A stretch of 64,000 bases of DNA from Pseudomonas nitroreducens (GTDB lineage Bacteria; Pseudomonadota; Gammaproteobacteria; Pseudomonadales; Pseudomonadaceae), in contig NZ_JALJXP010000009.1 of NCBI RefSeq assembly GCF_024170165.1, forward strand, positions 62,001-126,000, read 5' to 3'. Of this stretch, positions 1-7,664 are shown one piece after another. The position numbers and the translations under genes were made by a program. Position 1 is the first letter of the stretch, and every line of letters begins with the position of its first letter. Under the pieces are notes generated by a model, which worked only from the letters and a program-made list of their open reading frames with translations, made no database searches and was not told the origin of the DNA.

Positions 1-2864
1 CCACTGTTGAGTTCATATCGTTTTTGCGCAAACGATCCGGCAGCCAGGCCACCCTTGATGTCGTACTGCCCGACATTCGATTGCTGGGTAGCTGCAGTAG
101 TGGGCTCAGACTGAGTGATGCCGGTACGCCCGAGCATCCGGTCGACGTAGTTGTCGATGCCGCTGACTTTCGAGGCCTGGGCGTTCTCGCTCAGTGTTTG
201 CGAGAAGTTCGGATTGGCATCGCCATAGGTGCGGCTGGCGTCGGCCGGGGTGGCGGTAACGGCCGCCTTGTTTGAGGTGATCTGGACGTTCTGCGCAGTC
301 CGATCCTGTGTCTTGAGGAACTGGACCTTGGCGTTCTCGTAAAGGGGATTTTGGGTTGTCCCATCGTTCATCAGCCAGCCGATCTGCGCCAGCACCGAGG
401 TGGTGGTGGAGCCCAGCTTGATCGCCAGTTGCTGAGAGGACTGTGTCTGCTCGTTGTACTGGATTTCCGACTGCAGTTGAGCGCCGGGGATGTAATCGCC
501 GAACACACCCCAATACGGCTTTTTCTGGGCATCCGTTGTGGTTCCGGCGACTGCTACACCGCCAACGCCAGTGAGGGAGAATCCGACGGGAGTGTCCACC
601 ACGACGCCATTGCGCAGTATTTGGGTCAGCCCATCCTTGGTGCCATCGGGAATGAACTGCCATTTCACACCGCTGGTATCGGTAAAGCTGAGTCCGTTGA
701 CCAGGTAGTCCGAACTGTCCAGATAGTTGAGCAGCGTAGCTGGGGATATTGTCTGCCCATTACGCCCGGTGTAGCTGGTGGCCTCGAAGATGATGTAGTC
801 GAATTGTGCTCCACCAGCACTAAGGGTTACGTCCCGGTAAGTTTCATTGGCGTGCTGATAGGAGGTGATAGCCTGCGAGCCGACGACTGACAGGGTGTAG
901 GCCTTCACCCCGGTCAGCTGCTCTCCGGTGTAGGGTGCAGTGACGGTATCGGTGGTGTTCGGCAATGAGCCTGCAGCATTCGTTTGGGTGAAACGGAATA
1001 TCCCGTTGCTTGCCTGGCCTGCCAGCGTGCCGGCGTAGTTGAGACCACTTTCCATGCGCACACTCGCACCGTCCAGGGCTACCTTATCCCCGATCAGCGC
1101 AGTGTTGTTGTCCTGGAAGATCGACGCAGTGTCGCCGGTTTTCAGCCAGGCCACACCTGAGCCGACGTCGATGATTGCGCGCTTCTCGTAAGCTGCGTCC
1201 CCGGTTGCGGTGCCGGCGTTGTCGATCAGGCGGATGTCACCCGTGGCGGTGATGTAGAGGTTGCCATCCTTGAGCAGGATCGGTGCGCGGATATTGACAG
1301 CGCCATCAGTGCGGGTCTTGTCCGTCCCGGTATAGGCGGAGACCGTACCTGCGTTGCCTGAGGAAATCAGGGCGAGAGTGGATTTGCTGGTTCGCCCGTC
1401 GTTGTTAACGGTCGCGAAGTTGGTGGCAATGATCGGGGCGTTGACGTTCAGGGTGTCAGTTGCATAGATCGTCACATTGCCTTGAGCCAGGCCGGTGACG
1501 ATGGCGCTGGCGGCGACTGAACCTTCGCCACTCCCATCAGTGTCCGTGGCTTCGATGTTGACCGTAGCCGGGTCAAGCAGCCATGTGCCGTCAGCCTTGC
1601 TGCCCTTGGTGGAGACGTTGGCGTCAGAGGTGACAGTCAGTTGCTTGCCGGATGTCTCGACGATCCCGCCGCGCTCGCCACCCTTGGCGCTGGCATTGCT
1701 GGCGAAGTGAGTCTTGCCATCGCTCCAGACCACCACCTGGCCGCCATCGGTCTTGCCGTCGGCTTTGAGCTGAGCGCCCTTGGCGACACTGGTGGCCTTC
1801 GCGGCCTGCTCGCTGCCCTGGCCCTGGAAGCTGCCGCCAACCAGCACCTTGCCGCCGTTGCCCTGGGAGCCGCTGGCGTCGATCTTCGCGGAACCGGCGA
1901 CATTCACCTCGTCGCCCAGCACCTTGATCTGCCCGCCATTGACGCCGGTGGCGCTGATGTTGCCGGTGACGCTGGTTTTCGCCGAATTGCCCAGCACCAC
2001 GGTGCCGCCATCGGTGGAGACGGAGTCGGCCAGCACGTTGCCGCCGACGTTGATCACCGAGTCCAGGTGCTTGGCTGCGCGGGCGGCGCTCATGGCCACG
2101 GTGCCGTTGCCGACATCGATCTCGCCGCTGTTGTGGACGCCGCCGGTAACGTCGGAATTGACGCTGTCCTGCTCGCCGGGGGTGCCGGTCACGGCGATGT
2201 TCAGCAGGCCGTCACCGTGGAAGTCCAGGGTGGCCTGCGGGCCGGTGGCCAGCTGCACCATGCCCTTGCGCGCCTGGATCACCCCGGCGTTGTTCACCTG
2301 GGCGCCGAGCAGGGCCACCATGCCGTTGTCGTGCACGGTGATGCGGCCCTGGTTGGTCACGCTGCCGGTGAGCTGGATATCCAGCTTGCCGCTCTCGGCG
2401 AACTGTTTGGCCTGTTCCTCGGTGAGGAAGCCGGCGCTGGCAACCAGGGCGCTGGAGCTGATGTGCGCCTTCGGACCGATCCACACGCCGTTGGGGTTCA
2501 CCAGGATCAGCTGGCCGTTGGAGGTGACCGCGCCGTAGATCTTCGACGGGTCGCTGCCGATCACCCGGTTGAGGGTGACGGACTTGCCATCGGGCTGGTT
2601 GAAGGTGATGCGGTTGTCCGCGCCGACGTTGAAGCGCTGCCAGTTGATGGCGGTGCGCGCACTTTGGGTGTTCACCGTCATCTCGGCGCCGTTCTGGCTG
2701 ATGTTGCCGCTGCCGGAGATGATGCTGCCACCCTGGGGCAGGGCGTCGCTGGCCATGACGGTCAGTGGCACGCCTGCACTGGCCAGCGCCACGGCGATGC
2801 ACAGGATGCGCAGGCGGCTGGGGCAGGAGGTGTGGGAGTGGGGGAATGAGGGTAGGGGATTCAT
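1..2864 (-). CDS. Two-partner-secretion filamentous haemagglutinin-like exoprotein (TpsA), N-terminal part
   Basis: Partial: the frame is open from the start at 2864 to the left edge, about 954 residues. A signal peptide (basic SRLR, then hydrophobic ILCIAVALASAG) ends near residue 38. It is followed by a TPS/haemagglutination-activity domain, including IYGAVTSNGQLILVNPNGVW and repeats of the N-x-G-x-I type that form a beta-helix. Near the visible end is an MBG/YDG-like module (SRTYGDANPNFS, later SNVGQYDIKGG). The family is secreted through an outer-membrane TpsB (FhaC) pore; no TpsB gene is visible and it may lie off the left edge. The upstream neighbour in the same direction is a BvgA-like regulator 95 bp away. 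The ribosome binding site GGAG sits in a strong hairpin (2866-2902), so translation may be gated. The start was chosen for that GGAG with 7-nt spacing and for the signal peptide. Adhesion or biofilm is the likely role; the exact ligand is unknown. Confidence 0.88.
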   Translation of the reverse strand, partial: MNPLPSFPHSHTSCPSRLRILCIAVALASAGVPLTVMASDALPQGGSIISGSGNISQNGAEMTVNTQSARTAINWQRFNVGADNRITFNQPDGKSVTLNRVIGSDPSKIYGAVTSNGQLILVNPNGVWIGPKAHISSSALVASAGFLTEEQAKQFAESGKLDIQLTGSVTNQGRITVHDNGMVALLGAQVNNAGVIQARKGMVQLATGPQATLDFHGDGLLNIAVTGTPGEQDSVNSDVTGGVHNSGEIDVGNGTVAMSAARAAKHLDSVINVGGNVLADSVSTDGGTVVLGNSAKTSVTGNISATGVNGGQIKVLGDEVNVAGSAKIDASGSQGNGGKVLVGGSFQGQGSEQAAKATSVAKGAQLKADGKTDGGQVVVWSDGKTHFASNASAKGGERGGIVETSGKQLTVTSDANVSTKGSKADGTWLLDPATVNIEATDTDGSGEGSVAASAIVTGLAQGNVTIYATDTLNVNAPIIATNFATVNNDGRTSKSTLALISSGNAGTVSAYTGTDKTRTDGAVNIRAPILLKDGNLYITATGDIRLIDNAGTATGDAAYEKRAIIDVGSGVAWLKTGDTASIFQDNNTALIGDKVALDGASVRMESGLNYAGTLAGQASNGIFRFTQTNAAGSLPNTTDTVTAPYTGEQLTGVKAYTLSVVGSQAITSYQHANETYRDVTLSAGGAQFDYIIFEATSYTGRNGQTISPATLLNYLDSSDYLVNGLSFTDTSGVKWQFIPDGTKDGLTQILRNGVVVDTPVGFSLTGVGGVAVAGTTTDAQKKPYWGVFGDYIPGAQLQSEIQYNEQTQSSQQLAIKLGSTTTSVLAQIGWLMNDGTTQNPLYENAKVQFLKTQDRTAQNVQITSNKAAVTATPADASRTYGDANPNFSQTLSENAQASKVSGIDNYVDRMLGRTGITQSEPTTAATQQSNVGQYDIKGGLAAGSFAQKRYELNS

Positions 2865-2865
2865 G

Positions 2866-2902
2866 ATGCTGCTCCATAGCAAGTAGGCTATGGAGCAAGC
2901 AT
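2866..2902 (-). promoter_or_regulatory. Hairpin that buries the Shine-Dalgarno of the TpsA gene
   Basis: Read as RNA on the minus strand, a perfect 10-bp stem GCTCCATAGC/GCTATGGAGC with a 6-nt loop is extended by five more pairs (ATGCT/AGCAT) after a one-base bulge. The GGAG of the ribosome binding site is inside the 3' arm, and the stem ends one base before the ATG at 2864. This geometry fits translational control, as in an RNA thermometer, protein-bound leader or sRNA target. The mechanism is inference. Confidence 0.6.
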
Positions 2903-2916
2903 CGGATCAGCCTGGC

Positions 2917-2937
2917 GGCGCCCCCATCATGGGCGCC
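2917..2937 (-). terminator. GC-rich hairpin between regulator and TpsA gene
   Basis: GGCGCCC and GGGCGCC form a 7-bp stem with a 7-nt loop in the 95-bp gap. There is no clear U-tract, so it may be an attenuator, a weak terminator or a protein site rather than a full terminator. Confidence 0.35.
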
Positions 2938-2959
2938 TGAAAGCCATGTAGTGCTCGCA

Positions 2960-4627
2960 CTAGTGCGGCGAACTACTGCGCACGAGCTTGAGCTGGATCA
3001 ATCCGGCGCTGGGCGGATCGCCCGCCTGCCCGGATTGGAAACTGCCGGCGAACACATCGCACAGCAGGCGCACCAGTTGCAGGCTGGGGCGATCTTCGAG
3101 GCTGGCCAGGTGTTCCGCCAGGTGCTCCTGCGGTGCCAGCAGGAAATTCAGGCGCCAGAGCAGTTCGCCGTGTGGCAGGTTTTCCACGCTGGCCTGCGCC
3201 TCCTGTACGATCAGCGCGGAGCGCTCGAACGAGAACAGCAGTGCCTTGAGCAGGTTGCGGTAGCGCGCGGAGTCGACCCAGGCGAACTGCGCTGTCGCGG
3301 TGGCTTGCAGGGGCAGATCAGCCAGCAGGCTGGCGGTCAGCTGGTTCATCTCGTACACCTGCGGCACCGTCGGCTCGCTGCCCGACTCGATACGCAGCAG
3401 CTCGCGCAGGATCAGTAGCTTCTCCTCGATCCGCCCGATGCCGATCGCCAGGTGGTCCGGATCGGTATTGCGCTGGCTGCTGGCGGGAAGCAATTGCTGC
3501 AGATGGCGAGCTTCTTCCAGCAGGTCGTCGAAGCTGTACTGCAGGTAGCGCGCCCGGGTGGCGCGCAGGCCGTCGAGATAGGCCTTGGCCTCCTGCAGGC
3601 GCTGCACTTCGAGTTCGCGCTCGGTGATGTCGACGAAGGAGCAGACCACCCCGATGGATTCGCCGGAGTCTTCGCACAGCGGTACACCGATCAGGCGGAT
3701 GATGCGGTGCCTGCCGCGCAGGTTGCCGGCGATCACCTGGGTGAACGGCTTGTCACCCGCCGCGCCGGTGAGGAACTCGCGGCGCGCCAGCACGGCGTCC
3801 TCTTCGCTGACCACGCCGAGCTCGAACATGCGCGCCCCCAGCAGTTGTTCTTCGCTCTTGCCGTAGGCCTGCAGGAAGTAGCGATTGCACGCCAGCAGCT
3901 CGCCTTCGCGGCTCCACAGGCTGATGGGGCTGGGCAGGATGTCGAACAGCCGCGCCAGGTCGCGGGTCTTGCTGGAGGGTTCTGCCGGCGCGCGCACCAG
4001 GCTTTCCACCACGTTGTTGTTGAGCAGGCCCTTCACCTTGGCGGCCTGCACCAGGTCCACCAGCGAATCGGTCTGGGTCTTCTCCAGCAGGCGCGCCTTG
4101 TAGGTGCTGACGGTGCGGTCGCTGATCGCCAGCTCCTCGGCGATGTCCTTGACCCGGTAACCCTGGGACAGATAGCGCAGGACAGTCAGTTCGCGCGGAG
4201 TGATGTGGTCTTCCGCCCCCGGCGTCTCGCTGCCCGGATGCGGCGGTTGCGCGGCGAACACCTTGCGCCCGCCCAGCACCAGGCGCACGGCGTCGTCCAG
4301 TTCCTCGGGCCGCTCGTCCTTGTGCACGAAACCGCGGGCGCCGGCCTCCAGGCTCAGGCCCTGGTAGTGCGCGGCGGGCAGGTGGGTGAAGACCAGGCTC
4401 TTCTGCTGCGGCCAGTCGTGGTGCAGGCGGCGCAGCAACTCCATGCCGCCCAGGCGTGGCAGGTCCAGTTCGAGGATCAGCAGGTCCGGGTGCAGGCGCT
4501 TGACCCGTTCCAGCGCCTCGCGGCCGTCGCCCGCCTCGCCGATCACCTCATGGCCGGCCTCCGCCAGACGCTGGCGCAGGGCCGCACGCATGAAGGGCTG
4601 TGGATCGGCTATGAGGATACGGCTCAT
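2960..4627 (-). CDS. BvgA-like LuxR-family regulator with receiver, HTH, PAS and kinase-like C-terminus
   Basis: 555 residues, far longer than the usual 210. Order: receiver (1-120), LuxR/GerE HTH (about 145-205; ITPRELTVLRYLSQG, ISDRTVSTYKARL), PAS (about 225-345, ending in SFVDITEREL), then a helical segment and a degenerate histidine-kinase-like region (YRNLLKALLFSFERSA resembles an N-box, SLQLVRLLCDVFAGSF a G-box). In the receiver the phosphoacceptor position is Glu53 (LILELDLPRLGG), and the second acidic residue is Pro9 instead of Asp; the conserved Thr and Lys are kept. Having the HTH in the middle is odd for the family. It lies directly upstream of the adhesin gene in the same direction, so it is a likely activator of it. 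The start was set at MSRILIADP because the receiver begins there; an upstream extension of 22 residues has no family support. Confidence 0.85.
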   Translation of the reverse strand: MSRILIADPQPFMRAALRQRLAEAGHEVIGEAGDGREALERVKRLHPDLLILELDLPRLGGMELLRRLHHDWPQQKSLVFTHLPAAHYQGLSLEAGARGFVHKDERPEELDDAVRLVLGGRKVFAAQPPHPGSETPGAEDHITPRELTVLRYLSQGYRVKDIAEELAISDRTVSTYKARLLEKTQTDSLVDLVQAAKVKGLLNNNVVESLVRAPAEPSSKTRDLARLFDILPSPISLWSREGELLACNRYFLQAYGKSEEQLLGARMFELGVVSEEDAVLARREFLTGAAGDKPFTQVIAGNLRGRHRIIRLIGVPLCEDSGESIGVVCSFVDITERELEVQRLQEAKAYLDGLRATRARYLQYSFDDLLEEARHLQQLLPASSQRNTDPDHLAIGIGRIEEKLLILRELLRIESGSEPTVPQVYEMNQLTASLLADLPLQATATAQFAWVDSARYRNLLKALLFSFERSALIVQEAQASVENLPHGELLWRLNFLLAPQEHLAEHLASLEDRPSLQLVRLLCDVFAGSFQSGQAGDPPSAGLIQLKLVRSSSPH

Positions 4628-4682
4628 CCTGGAAGATTCCTGCGCTCGAAAATGCTGGAAGGGTAGTCCAGTTGTCGGGGAT

Positions 4683-5183
4683 TCAGCCGGCACAAGTCAA
4701 GGGAGTCAGCAGAAGGGCGCTCAGGTACAGCCCGGCCCCGAAGATCCCATGGGTAATCAGGCTATGCAGGCGGGCCCTGGCCGGGTTTGCGGTTTTGCTC
4801 GCGGCGACGCCCAGGCCGAAAGCCGGCTGCATCAGCAGGAAGGGCAGCGCCACGGTCAGCAGGCCGAAGAGCAGCGCGGGCAGCAGGCTCGGTGCGCACA
4901 GCCAGCCGTTGCCGGTCAGCGCGACCAGGGCGAGGGCGAAGACGATGCCGGTCAGGTAGTGCGCTACCCAGCCCAGCGGCCGCTCGCCGGGCACCGTGGC
5001 GGCCTTGCCGATGGCCGCATGGCGGAAGCGCCCGCGCGGCATATGGCCGACCCAGCGGCCGAGCAGGGCATAGTCCAGTGCGGGCACACCGAGCAGGCGC
5101 TGGCGCAGGAGGGTCCAGCCGTCCATCAGCAGGGTGGCGCCGATGCCAATGGCGATTGTGAGGAGAAGGGTCGAGAGTGGCAT
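4683..5183 (-). CDS. DUF2938 family membrane protein
   Basis: 166 residues with four likely membrane helices (for example TLLLTIAIGIGATLLM, YLTGIVFALALVAL, LLFGLLTVALPFLLM, the C-terminal FGAGLYLSALLLT) and the DUF2938 pattern LMDGWTLLRQRLLGVPALDY followed by GRWVGHMPRG. The function of the family is not established. The start is supported by AAGGAA upstream. It is preceded by a MerR-type promoter with a 19-bp spacer that overlaps the end of the MFS gene; the same operator occurs at the MerR regulator gene at 52996, which I infer controls this gene in trans. Confidence 0.8.
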   Translation of the reverse strand: MPLSTLLLTIAIGIGATLLMDGWTLLRQRLLGVPALDYALLGRWVGHMPRGRFRHAAIGKAATVPGERPLGWVAHYLTGIVFALALVALTGNGWLCAPSLLPALLFGLLTVALPFLLMQPAFGLGVAASKTANPARARLHSLITHGIFGAGLYLSALLLTPLTCAG

Positions 5184-5224
5184 GGCGGGTTCCTTCGAGT
5201 GGGGTCGATGGAACCAGCATCCCG

Positions 5225-5247
5225 GTTCAAGTGGACTTGAGGTCAAG
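5225..5247 (-). promoter_or_regulatory. MerR-type operator/promoter for the DUF2938 gene
   Basis: On the minus strand the order is TTGACC (-35), 19-bp spacer TCAAGTCCACTTGAACCGG, GATGCT (-10). The spacer holds the dyad TCAAGT/ACTTGA. A 19-bp spacer is the hallmark of MerR-activated promoters. The 23-bp core is 21/23 identical to the site at 52964-52986 next to a MerR gene. The site overlaps the 3' end of the upstream MFS gene. Confidence 0.7.
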
Positions 5248-6439
5248 CCTCGCTGGCGATGCGCCGGCTCAGGTTCGAGCCCAGCACGTAGAACACCCCG
5301 CCGCCGACGATGAAGGCCGCAAGCATGACGAACACCCAGTGCGGCGCGAACAGCGTGAGGAAGTAGCCCACCAGGATCGGCCCGAAGGCGCCGCCGAGGT
5401 TGGCCAGGTTCTGCGTGCCGTAGTACACGCCGCGCAGGTGGGCTGGGGCGATGCGGTCGATGAACATGTACTCGGCGGGGATCACGATGATCTCGCCCAG
5501 GGTGAACACCACCATCGCCAGCCCCCAGTGGACGAGGCTGTGGGACAGGCCGAAGCCGACGATGCCGAGCACGAACATGCCCAGGCCGACGATCAGCCAG
5601 CGTTGCAGGTGCTCGTTGCCGATGCGCTTGCCCAGCAGGTACTGCAGCGCGATCACCGTCACCGCGTTGATCCCGAGCAGGGTCTGGATCACCTGGTAGG
5701 CATGTTCCGCCGTGCCGGTGGCCACCAGGTACTGCGAGAGGTAGGCGGAGAACTGGCCGAACACCACGGCGGTGAGCACGCCGCCGATGGTGAAGTACAT
5801 CAGTCGGTGGTCCTTCGCCAGCACGCCCATCACCGCGATGAACGACGGCGGCGCCACCCCTTCGGCCGGACGCATGCCACGGTCGCCGTAGCGCGCGAAG
5901 GCGAGCAGGAACAGCGCGCCCAGGCTCGCCGAGAGCACGAAGGGCAGGTGCTGGCTCCAGTGCGCCAGGGCCGCGCCGATGAAGGGGCCGATGGCATAGG
6001 CGAGGTTGATCAGGGTGTAGCGGATGGAAAACGCACGGCCCTGCTCGGCGGCCGGCAGCAGGCGGCCGAAGATGGTCTTCACCACCACGTCGGTCACCGA
6101 ATAGGCGAAGTTGAAGCCCAGCAGGAACAGGAAGAACAGCCACAGCTGGGTGCTCAGTAGCATGCCGGCAAAGGCGGCGACGAAGCAGGTGCCGAAGCCG
6201 AGGATCAGGCGGAAGCCGGGCAGGCGATCGATCAGGAAGCCGCCGTAGAGGCTCAGCAACGAGCCGCCGAACAGCGCGCCGCCGAGGATCAGGCCGATGC
6301 GGCTGACGGGCAGGTCGAACTGGGTCGAGAGGTAGATCACCAGGTAGGGCAGGGTGATGGCGCGGCCCAGGGTGAGCAGGAAGGTGCCGCTGAGCAGCAG
6401 GTTGACCTGTAGCGGATAGCGTCTGAGCGCGGCGAGCAT
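5243..6439 (-). CDS. MFS transporter, DHA1-type drug/metabolite exporter
   Basis: 398 residues, 12 predicted membrane helices. It begins YPLQVNLLLSGTFLLTLGR, with the motif-A-like loop GGFLIDRLPGFR after helix 2. It is closest in feel to the MdtH/YttB-type proton antiporters of the inner membrane; the substrate cannot be told from sequence. Same direction as the DUF2938 gene 59 bp downstream, but the latter has its own MerR-type promoter, so they need not be co-transcribed. Confidence 0.8.
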   Translation of the reverse strand: MLAALRRYPLQVNLLLSGTFLLTLGRAITLPYLVIYLSTQFDLPVSRIGLILGGALFGGSLLSLYGGFLIDRLPGFRLILGFGTCFVAAFAGMLLSTQLWLFFLFLLGFNFAYSVTDVVVKTIFGRLLPAAEQGRAFSIRYTLINLAYAIGPFIGAALAHWSQHLPFVLSASLGALFLLAFARYGDRGMRPAEGVAPPSFIAVMGVLAKDHRLMYFTIGGVLTAVVFGQFSAYLSQYLVATGTAEHAYQVIQTLLGINAVTVIALQYLLGKRIGNEHLQRWLIVGLGMFVLGIVGFGLSHSLVHWGLAMVVFTLGEIIVIPAEYMFIDRIAPAHLRGVYYGTQNLANLGGAFGPILVGYFLTLFAPHWVFVMLAAFIVGGGVFYVLGSNLSRRIASEA

Positions 6440-6510
6440 TCCATGCCTCGGCTGTCGGTAGGAGCGGATGGGCTCCCGATCCTAGCAGCACCAGCTTGGT
6501 GCATGGCAAG

Positions 6511-6538
6511 CGCCGGAGACTCGTTCGAGTCCCCGGCG
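6511..6538 (-). terminator. Long hairpin downstream of the tautomerase gene
   Basis: CGCCGGAGACTC pairs with GAGTCCCCGGCG (12 positions, one mismatch) around a GTTC tetraloop. There is no U-run on either strand, so it may act as an mRNA 3' stabiliser rather than a terminator. It sits in the 110-bp gap between tautomerase and MFS genes. Confidence 0.4.
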
Positions 6539-6549
6539 TGCCCGCTGGG

Positions 6550-6765
6550 TCAGCTGTTGCCGGGCTTGCCCTTGGCCTTCAGCTCGGCGACGGTCTTGCC
6601 GCCCACGCCCCAGGAGTCGGTGGCGATTTCCTGGATCACCACGTAGGTGGTGGACGGCGGCTTGCGCAGCACGCGCTCGAGCAGTTCGGTGACGCCTTCG
6701 ATGAGCTGGCGGCGTTCGTCGGCGGTGACGCCTTCGTCGGTGACCTGGATGTTCACGTAGGGCAT
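6550..6765 (-). CDS. 4-oxalocrotonate tautomerase family protein
   Basis: 71 residues, normal length for the small tautomerase family. After Met removal the N-terminal residue is the catalytic Pro (MPYVNIQVTDEG). Further family features are ERRQLIEGVTELLERVL and the TYVVIQEIATDSWGVGG strand region. These enzymes form oligomers of small subunits and isomerise enol/keto acids in the cytoplasm. It follows the SDR gene by 32 bp, so the two are probably one operon acting on the same unknown substrate. Confidence 0.88.
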   Translation of the reverse strand: MPYVNIQVTDEGVTADERRQLIEGVTELLERVLRKPPSTTYVVIQEIATDSWGVGGKTVAELKAKGKPGNS

Positions 6766-6797
6766 GGAGGTTCTCCGTTGTTGTTGTGAGGGTTGGC

Positions 6798-7532
6798 TTA
6801 CCAGACGCCGGTGGTGGAGCCACCGTCGACGTTGAGGACGGTTCCGCTGACGAAGGTCGAGTCGGTCAGGTAGAGCACCGCGTCGACGATATCCTGCGGG
6901 CTGCCGATCTCGCCACTGGGCGATAGGCCGCGCAGGAACGCATGGGTGCCTTCGTCACTGGCGTGCAGCGGTGTATCGATGATGCCCGGCGCCACCGCGT
7001 TGACCTGCACGTGGGAGGCTGCCAGCTCCAGAGCCAGGCCGCGCACGGCGCTGTTCAGACCGCCCTTGATCAGCACCGGCAGCAGCGCCGGGACTTTCAC
7101 GTTGGGCTGGATGGCGATGGAGGCGGTGATGGTCACGATGTGCCCCGCGCCGTTGGCCACCATGTGCCGGGCGGCGGCCTGGGAGGGGTAGAAGAAGCCC
7201 ATCAGGTTGGTGCTGACGATGGCGTTGACCTCTTCCTCGGTGTAATCGGTGACTGGCTTGGGAATGAAGATGCCGGCGTTGTTGATCAGGATGTCCACCT
7301 GGCCGAAGGCCTCGATGGCCTGGGCGAACAGGCGCCTGGCGGTGTCCGGCCGGGCGATGTCGCCGGCCACGGCAAGGAAGTTCTGCGGGTTGCCCAGCCG
7401 TGCCGCGGCTTCTTCCAGACGGGCTGCGGTGCGGGCGTTGCCGACTACGTTGTAGCCACGTTCCAGGTAGGCGCGGGCGATGGCGAAGCCGAGGCCGCTG
7501 GAGGCGCCGGTGACGATGACGGTCTTGCTCAT
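6798..7532 (-). CDS. Short-chain dehydrogenase/reductase-like protein lacking the catalytic Tyr
   Basis: 244 residues with the Rossmann motif TGASSGLG (8-15), the NNAG motif (84-87) and the active-site Ser region ITAS (135-138). Lys156 (VLIKGG) is at the usual place, but the position four residues before it is Pro152 where SDR enzymes carry Tyr. It may therefore be non-catalytic or use another acid/base; NAD(P) binding is still expected. GGAGACAGCACC precedes the ATG. It is divergent from a LysR gene, the classical arrangement of regulator and target, and co-directional with the tautomerase gene. Confidence 0.82.
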   Translation of the reverse strand: MSKTVIVTGASSGLGFAIARAYLERGYNVVGNARTAARLEEAAARLGNPQNFLAVAGDIARPDTARRLFAQAIEAFGQVDILINNAGIFIPKPVTDYTEEEVNAIVSTNLMGFFYPSQAAARHMVANGAGHIVTITASIAIQPNVKVPALLPVLIKGGLNSAVRGLALELAASHVQVNAVAPGIIDTPLHASDEGTHAFLRGLSPSGEIGSPQDIVDAVLYLTDSTFVSGTVLNVDGGSTTGVW

Positions 7533-7664
7533 GGTGCTGTCTCCGAGAGTGGGGCGGGGCGGTGTGCCCGCGTCTTGGAGGCCAATCTAGGCTGCAATCA
7601 CGGCTTGAAAAATAAGGCTGGTGGCATTTGAATTGATACGTTGTGTAATTAATCGAGCCATGCC

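Noticed and set aside
2212..2898. An alternative minus-strand frame starting upstream of the TpsA start
   Set aside because: Translation is Pro/Arg/His-rich; the frame from 2864 gives a signal peptide and TPS domain.
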